Source: Diatrype stigma (taxonomy: Eukaryota; Ascomycota; Sordariomycetes; Xylariales; Diatrypaceae). Taken from it: a stretch of DNA of 64,000 nucleotides. Below the pieces are notes generated by a model. The model saw only the letters and a list, made by a program, of their open reading frames with translations. It made no database searches and had not been told where the DNA came from. Made by a program: the position numbers and the translations under genes. Of the stretch, positions 57,233 to 64,000 are shown one piece after another. The DNA lies in NCBI GenBank assembly GCA_022225965.2, contig JAKJXP020000078.1:124001-188000 (forward strand), in the 5' to 3' direction. How positions within the stretch are numbered: position 1 is the stretch's first letter; each line of letters starts with the position of its first letter.

Positions 57233-58819
57233 GCGAACGACTAAGCGAGCTTGGCCCCCCACCCCCGCGAAAGGGGGAATGGAAAGAGAAAACAGGGGTC
57301 GGTTGCTGATTGACTTGGATGCGAAATGACTGAAAGCTGGCTGGCTTTGTTCTGCCCTACCTCCGTATCTAGATGCATTGCATGCGACTTGTAAGATAAA
57401 ACCGAGTCTACAGATAATGATGATACCTTTGCTCTCTTGCGTTGTTGGTTCTACCAATTCTACTTGGCTACCCAGTAGTGTGCGTTGCGATCCGTCCTTC
57501 CCTCCATAGTCCTTACCCCAAATTGAGAAATGATCATATTTTTTGATATACATAACTCTACTCATATATTTAATGGTGAACTCATCGGTGCTCGCTCTAG
57601 CTAGGCCACGAGACGACGGTATTGCACAACGGACAGCAAGTTCCGTACTCCCGGGCATGAGTTACCGACCAGCCGAGGAGAAACTTGATCACATAATTTC
57701 ATGCTACAACTGCTTACATATATATGTAGTAACTGTAACTGACAGATATATTCCATGCCCGATCTGTCTTCTTCTCAATCGCATTGTGACGATGTTATCC
57801 CCCATTACGATCTGTCCTCTACGCCCTCCCTCCCACCCGCACCCCTAACTCTGAACGAACATATATCCTCTGTGAATATGAAGGTAGCGGAGTGTTCGAA
57901 AGTAATCGAACATCCCACCGCCGAAAAAAAGTATGTACCTAGCCGGAGCCTGATCACCTACCTTTTGGCCGCTACCTTCGTAAGCAGAAGGTGTTGTGCC
58001 TCCAGATGTCATGTTCAGATGCCATGTTACTACAAGCTATTTGATTTGCAACAATCGTCAAATAATGCCCGGGACTTAGGCAGTGACTGAGGCCATAGGT
58101 AAGTACATGCAGTTGGGCCGATAGCAGCACACCAGACGCTACCAATGGAGGTGTCACTGCCCAGGTGTTAACTGTGCCTCGCCTTCAGCTCTCCGGGCTA
58201 GGCCGCATCTCACCGGCTGGCCGGTGCGAAACGACATACATGTATGCTGTACTAGTCACCTAGTTAGGCAAGTACCCACATAGGAAGTACATGTAGGTAT
58301 GTATGTATGTGCTAAGGTATCCCAGGGACAGTTACTGGTAAGTCGCCTAAAGTTACTGGTCAGACATTGCAGATATACAAGACCAACTTCATGCTGTGTT
58401 ACTGATTCCATCAATAAGGGATACACAACTTCTACATCAGTTACGCAATCTCATACCTCCAGCATCTCAAAGTCCTAAGTCGGCATCGAGTGGAGGTGGC
58501 TGTGCTGCATCTGACTCTTGACTGCCTCGTCTGTCTTCCTAGCTTACACTTCCATCCGAACGTTTACTTCAACAACTACCCATACATATGCTAGGTAAGA
58601 GGTAATAGGTAAGAGATAGGTAAGTATTAAACGCCCAGCTGCACGATCCGGAGTGCTCATGAACTAATATACAATATAGATGAGAAGAAAGGCGAAAGAT
58701 ACATATCAGATCTGAAGTTACATTCAACCAGCCAAGCAGTCCGTCACCTAGCCCGCCAGCGGCTTAGCCTTAGACAGTCTCAGGAGATAGACAAATATCC
58801 ACAAGAGCTCATCTAGAAG
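57233..58819. other. Intergenic, 1.6 kb
   Basis: MDH 3' UTR, then non-coding sequence with GTAT repeats near 58296-58312, then the 5' region of the CofD-like gene. No gene is supported. Confidence 0.5.
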
Positions 58820-58845
58820 ATGTCATCACCAACGCACGCCCAACC

Positions 58846-58880
<35 letters not shown>

Positions 58881-61270
58881 CGCGGGGCATCGTGGTCTTC
58901 GGCGGCGGCACCGCTACGAACAGCCTCGTCGACATCTTCGAGCGCATCCGCGAGCAGCGCGGCTGCTCCCTCAGCTACGTCATCCCTATTAGCGATAACG
59001 GCGGGAGCTCGTCCGAGCTGATCCGCATGTTCGGGGGGCCGGGTGCGTACTTACTTCGCTACATCCTTCGCAGCGTACACGGACAGAAAGCTGACCGGAG
59101 GTATACTTGACATCGTGGGTATATACAGGCATAGGAGATGTACGCAGTAAGTCAGACATCAGTTGCTATCATACTGTGCTCTCCTCCACCCCTCTCTCCC
59201 CCCTCCTTTCCTTCACAAACCTTCCCGGGAAAGGAAGACGAAAGGGGCCTTCTCGCTAAGACAGCCCTCTCCAAAATTAAAGGCCGTCTCGTCCGCCTGA
59301 TCCCAGGCTCCGACTCGGACCCGGAGCCCCGCGCGCTCCGGGAGCTGTTCAACCACCGGCTATCGTCGGACCCGGAACAGGCGCGGATGGAGTGGCTCGA
59401 CGTGGTCGAGGGCCGCGACCGCCGCCTCTGGGGCGACCCCGACGCCAACGGCAACCGAGGTACCGGTAACGCCGCAATTCCTAGCGAGAAGCGCGAGCTC
59501 ATCCGTTCCATCTTCAACCTCATGAACCTCGAGATCGTCAAGCGCGCCCGCCCCAGCTCCACCTTCAACTTCGCGCGCGCCAGCATCGGGAACTTCTTTC
59601 TGACCGGGTGAGTGGAGCCGTGATACGTTTGCCCTCTTCTTTATTCCATATTCATTATCTCCCTTTCCGTACATTTTCTTCTTCAGTCTGTCCGAATTAT
59701 CGTTCTGGGGATTTTTCTTGCTGATACTTCATGGAACGCCCCCTGCCTTGTTCGCAGCGCCCGCGTATTCACCGGCTCCCTCGAGTCCGGCATCTACCTG
59801 CTGAGCACCATCTGCTCGGTCCCGGGCACAGTGACGGTGCTTCCAGTGATCAACAGCAACTTCACGCACCACATCAGCGCAGGACTGGCAGACGGCACCA
59901 TCCTCGCGGGGCAGAATTCCATCTCGCACCCGTCAGCGCCGACGTCTCTACCCTCGGCGGATGACCACCACGATGGCAAAAACAACAACAGCAGCACCAA
60001 CAACACCAACAACAAGGGCATGCCCCAGCTGCTGATTTCCCCACCTCCGACAGGCGCCGAGAACACGCGGAGTTCATCGCCAGTCCCGTCGGCGCTGGAA
60101 AAAGAGACCGCGGCCCACGACCTCATCGAGGACGCCACGCTGCCGGGCTCCCTCCCCGAGCTGCGGAAGCCGTACATCAACTTCAAGAAGGCGGGTGCGC
60201 CTCGGGGTCGCAGACGCAGCAGCGCCGCCGCCGCCGGCGGGAACGGCAGTGATGTCAGAAAACACACCGATGGTACCAACGAAAGTGACAGGAACGGCGA
60301 TGCCGATAAAGGGGTAGAGAATGGTGACGATAACAATAACGATGGCGAAGGGGAGGGCGACGAAGAAGAAGACGAAGACGAAGACGAAGAAGAGCAAGAC
60401 CTCCCCTCCCGCATCGACCGCATCTGGTACATCAACCCGTACGGGCACGAGATCCGACCGGTGCCGAACCCCAAGGTGCTCGCCGCCATCCGCGGCGCCG
60501 CAGCCGTCGTCTACAGCATAGGGTCGCTGTACACGTCCATCATGCCGAGCATCATCCTGCGCGGGGTCGGGGACGCGATCGCCGGGGTCCCATCAGTCGA
60601 AGGGGCGACAGCATCGGCCGCTGGCAGTGCTGGGCAGCAGCAACAGCAGGCACAGGGACCGCGCTACAAGATCCTGATCCTGAACAGCGCCAACGACCGC
60701 GAGACGGGACCCCGCGCCTCGCCCTTCACGGCGGCGGACTTCGTGCGCGCCATCGCGAGGGGCGCCGGCGCGGAGAGCAGGGGCGAGTACTACAATCGGC
60801 ATCTGCAGCAACGTAGCGGCAACAGCAGCAATACCGTCACCAACCCCTCTGGGGCAACGAGCAGCGCCGCTGCCACATTGGACATAACAGGACCCACACC
60901 GACACCCACACCCACGCCAGCAGACCAGGAGAAAGAAGAGAAGGAGAGGGAAGCGAAAGAGAGGGAGGAAGTCCGGCGCTACGTGACGCACATCATCTAC
61001 CTGGAGAGCGCGAGCGCGGGCGCGGCCATCCCGCGCGTGGACCGGGACGAGCTGCAGCGCCGGCTCGGCGTCGAGTGCGTCAAGGTGTACGGGCGGCGCG
61101 ACGACCCCGACGACCCGGCCGCCATGCTGAAGTACGACGAGACGGCGCTGCAGCGGGCCCTCGAGGCCATCGTCGGCGTGGGGAGCGGCCGGCCGACTGC
61201 GGATCCGCTGGCGAGGGGTGGTGGTGGCGGGGTTGGGCATTGGCGGCGGAATACATATGAGTGGACGTAG
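58820..61270 (+). CDS. CofD/UPF0052-family protein (YNL011C-like) with long disordered insert
   Basis: Four exons (58820-59042, 59129-59146, 59283-59607, 59758-61270) sum to 2,079 nt, 692 aa; exon 2 is only 18 nt (GIGDVR). After a poly-Gln tract come GIVVFGGGTATNSLVDIFE, IPISDNGGSSSELIRMFGGP, GDVRSRLVRLIPGSD, FNLMNLEIVKR, FARASIGNFFLTGARVFTGS and LPVINSNFTHHISA, the pattern of the CofD/YvcK superfamily. A low-complexity segment (roughly 250-370; Ser, Asn, Asp/Glu runs) interrupts the domain, which resumes at RIDRIWYINPYGHEIRPVPN and VVYSIGSLYTSIMPSIILRG. Bacterial relatives either transfer a phospholactyl group or bind UDP-sugars; the fungal protein's role is unknown. Confidence 0.88.
58847..58875 (+). 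repeat. (CAG)n tract encoding poly-Gln
   Basis: About ten CAG repeats at the N-terminus of the CofD-like protein, just after MSSPTHAQPQ. Likely length-variable between strains. Confidence 0.9.
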
Positions 61271-61980
61271 GTACCACGATCGGAGATGGATGGAAACGAA
61301 GGAAGAGGCTTGTAGGGAAGGAGTGGTTGGTTTGGTCGGTTCTATATCTGAGGGAGGTGCTTAGCTTTAAATAGCTCGTTGCTTACTTTCATATATATGT
61401 ATAGCTAGAATCGGGTTGCTATTTTACTTTTCATAGGCAACAAATAGGGGGTAGCTGGAGTATTTATCATGCGAAGGACACGACATTCGGCGATAAATGA
61501 TCGTTACAATACAATACAGTACAATGCAACATGTTTTCACGGTTGTATGCTTGCTCCCTGCTGAACGAACCTATGACAACTTCCTATAGGGCATGAGTAG
61601 GTATATATAGTCCAGCATGTACTTAAACCTACCTAGATAAGGGGCAACCTAGCTACCTTACTCACAGAAAGGGGGTTCACGAAATTTTGTCTTTTTTTCT
61701 CATTTTCATTTATTCTCTTCTGTATTGATACAAGAGCAGAGAAAGGCTCTGTCACTGTCTGCCTCCCTCTATCTCTTCTGTCTAGTACCTGTCTACTCTA
61801 ACCCAACCACCACACGAGGTCGCCTAGTAGCACATATATGTAGTCAGTCACATAGATACAATACAGCTGCCATCTGCGGCCAAAGAAACCCCGGGGTCGT
61901 CGTCACCTATCCATCCATCCGTCCATCCGCCCAGCCATCTTTCCCATCCGCCCTATTCATTCATCCATTTGGTCAATCGT
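61271..61980. other. Intergenic between convergent genes
   Basis: 3' flanks of the CofD-like gene and the SPF1 gene. Contains a CCATC-rich stretch at about 61908-61970. No gene is supported. Confidence 0.5.
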
Positions 61981-64000
61981 TCAATTCTGACCACTCGCCC
62001 CCGCCCCCGCAGTCACAGCACCCGGCTTCCGGCCCTCAGCCCACGCCTCGATCTTCCTCCTGCGCTCCTCAACCTTGCGCTCGAACTCGGCGACCTTCTC
62101 CTGCTGCCTGCGCTCCTCCTGCTCATCCTTGACCTTCTGCTCCTCCGCCTTGCGGGCTTGCTCTCGCTCGTCCTGTTCGGGCCGGCGGAGGGCGATGTCG
62201 CGGGGGCGGAAGTCGCTGAAGAGCATCTTGAGGACACGCTCGACGACCCAGCAGCCGCCGTAGTCGAGGACCATGACGGAGGTCATGACCAGCTTGAACT
62301 CGTCGGTGAACTTGACCAGGCTCATGCGCTCGTTGATCTCGGGCACAAACTCGGTCGAGCACGAGAAAGCGATGGCCGTCACGCCGATGATACCGTAGAA
62401 CATGCCCTTGTTCTCCGAGAGCGACTCCCGGAAGGGGCGCCCCTGGTAGTTGACGGCGAACGTCGAGATCTGCTGGATCAGCTGTAGGAGGTACACGGCG
62501 CTGTTGAGCAGCGAGGGCGCGAACTCGGCCTCGAGGTCGACCTCCTCGGATCTCCTGCAAGATGTAGGTTAGTCTTTTGCATGATACTATACAACTCGGA
62601 ATGGAGGAGAGGTACAACTTACGGTGCCAACTTGTCACAGAATCGAGCGATGTAGATGAGTGTCACGATGTGAATGGCGAATTGGCCAAGGATCGATCCA
62701 ATGATGTAAAAGTTGAAGATGTTGGGTTGAGGGCGTTCCTTGGACAGACCCTCGACCGATCGCGCTCGGGAGATGGAGAGGAAACACACGCTCATCAGCA
62801 TTCCACTAATGGTAATCTGACTATCGCCGAATTTGATACCTTCCAGGTAGAGGACACTGAGACTGTACGCACTAATCAGGCAGTTGAGAGCCAGGATCTT
62901 GTACATCTGGATAGTAGCGACGAGAGTACAACGGCCTTGACGGATGATGTTAGGAATGGCAATGACGTTCCGCAGCTTACTGGTGAAAGGCGCAGCAACG
63001 GACGCGTCGCCAAGCTTGAGGGTTGGGGGCTCATCATCGCCGAGGTCCTGTTCCATCATTGCGCTAGTCATCTTGTCGGCAAATCCAGCAGCCTTCTTAG
63101 CAGCCTCCTGTTGCTTTGCTTTCTTGGGGTCAGTAGCAACAGGCTGTTGAACAACGGCGGGGTGTGCAACTGCGGTCAGGTCGTGGCCGTAACTCTTAGC
63201 AAGCTCTTCAACAGTCGTGCTCTTCTTCTTAGCTTCACGCTCCATAGCCTTGAAGTAGTTGGGGTTGGATGGGCCAGGCGGGTACAGATGAGCAATGAGG
63301 ACTGGAACAGGTGGCGGGGGCTGGTTGAACCGCTTCATGAGATCGACTTGCTTCTGGTAAAGCTCCTTCATTTTCGTGTTACGGGCATGCTCTGCAATCT
63401 TGGTCAAATCCTCTGGCGTGCCATTGAGTAGTGCGATACCAATATGGGCTTGCTTCAAGGCGCCAACATCGTTGGTACCATCACCAGCCATAAGTGTGTA
63501 GTATCCCATATCCTTGAGACCAAGCAGAATCTCTTCCTTCTGTTTTGGTGAAACACGCGCATACACCCATGTATATCGTAGCAGTGATTTCCAAGCCGAT
63601 TCGTTGTCCTTGAATTGGGCCAGCGCATATCCCGTGACGCAGATATCCTTTGACTTCAGTATCTCCGGATCAATAGGCTTCGAAGGGTCGACTGAAACAT
63701 TGGTCTTGTCATCCACGCTTCGCCATACGAGCTTACGCCCACCATCGTCTTGTTCGGGGGCATCGAGGATGAGAACATCGCGGTCTACTATCTCTACCTC
63801 GCGAGCAACATGTACGGCCGTAAGGGGGTTATCTCCTGTAATCATCACAACGCGGTGGCTGCTCTCGTTGAGCATCCTCACTGCCTGCTTAGCATCATCC
63901 TTGAGAGGACATTGTAGTACCAGGAAACCAGCAAAGGTGAGGTCCGCTTCAACCTTCTCTCGCTTCAGATCGTTGATTTTGCCAGAGCCCAGTTCGTTCT
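61981..64000 (-). CDS. SPF1: P5A-type P-ATPase SPF1, C-terminal part (runs off right edge)
   Basis: Two exons are visible: 64000-62623 (open at the window edge) and 62554-61981, joined across a 68-nt intron (GTAAGT, CTAAC branch, TGCAG) in phase 2. The first carries FLVLQCPLKDDAKQAVRMLN, the hinge VVMITGDNPLTAVH, YARVSPKQKEEIL and MAGDGTNDVGALKQAHIGIA of P-type ATPases; the phosphorylated DKTGT lies outside the window. A charged loop with PVPVLIAHLYPPGPSNPNYF and six or so membrane helices follow. The second exon begins SEEVDLEAEFAPSLLNSAVY, matching the P5A group, and ends in a long charged coiled coil (about 60 residues) before GASGQN. P5A ATPases work in the ER membrane as dislocases for mis-inserted helices. 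Confidence 0.92.

Noticed and set aside
56165..57658. 497-codon open frame on the minus strand across malate dehydrogenase
   Set aside because: Antisense shadow created by the C-ending codon bias of the MDH gene. It lacks any domain, and the plus-strand protein is certain.
62577..63431. 284-codon plus-strand frame
   Set aside because: Antisense to SPF1, whose P-type ATPase motifs are unmistakable.

Overview
This window is nuclear DNA of a filamentous ascomycete (Pezizomycotina, most likely a Sordariomycete; this placement is inferred). The support is short 50-150 nt introns with GTRNGT donors and CTAAC/CTGAC branch sites, typical fungal families (UMP1, GPI-anchored GH17 glucanase, DUF7025-AAA and DUF7708 proteins, a fungal GT31), and a transposon wrecked by C-to-T/G-to-A changes typical of repeat-induced point mutation (RIP). 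Nineteen protein genes or gene parts are supported, thirteen of them only after joining exons across introns.

Layout. 0-12 kb: a truncated minus-strand Pro-rich gene at the left edge, a membrane-anchored lectin-like propeller, a soluble tandem ABC ATPase, a complete Fot1/pogo-type element (7115-9047, 46-bp inverted repeats, TA target duplication) destroyed by RIP, the proteasome assembly chaperone UMP1, and a prenylated ubiquitin-fold protein. 12-15 kb is gene-free. 15-22.4 kb: two large genes in head-to-head orientation, a nine-exon AAA ATPase (DUF7025 type) and a six-exon DUF7708/STAND-like protein, both with acidic C-terminal tails. 22.5-32 kb: a D-2-hydroxyacid dehydrogenase, a class II aldolase/adducin protein, a GPI-anchored GH17 beta-1,3-glucanase and a GT31-like Golgi glycosyltransferase carrying an in-frame 24-bp tandem duplication. 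32-40.4 kb is gene-poor, with one small two-exon gene (83 aa). 40.4-46.3 kb: a protein with eleven tandem C-x4-C...C-x2-H units, a nitrilase, and a secreted CE1/PHB-depolymerase-like esterase. 48.8-64 kb: glutaminyl-tRNA synthetase (with a one-base frame problem), a secreted PLC-like phosphodiesterase interrupted by an assembly gap, mitochondrial malate dehydrogenase, a CofD/UPF0052 protein, and the C-terminal part of the ER P5A-ATPase SPF1 running off the right edge.

No biosynthetic cluster, CRISPR, rRNA or convincing tRNA gene was seen. Most genes are independent housekeeping or cell-surface functions. The two places most likely to hold something undescribed are the eleven-unit Cys/His repeat protein, whose two introns fall at the identical point of two repeat units, and the divergent AAA/DUF7708 pair.
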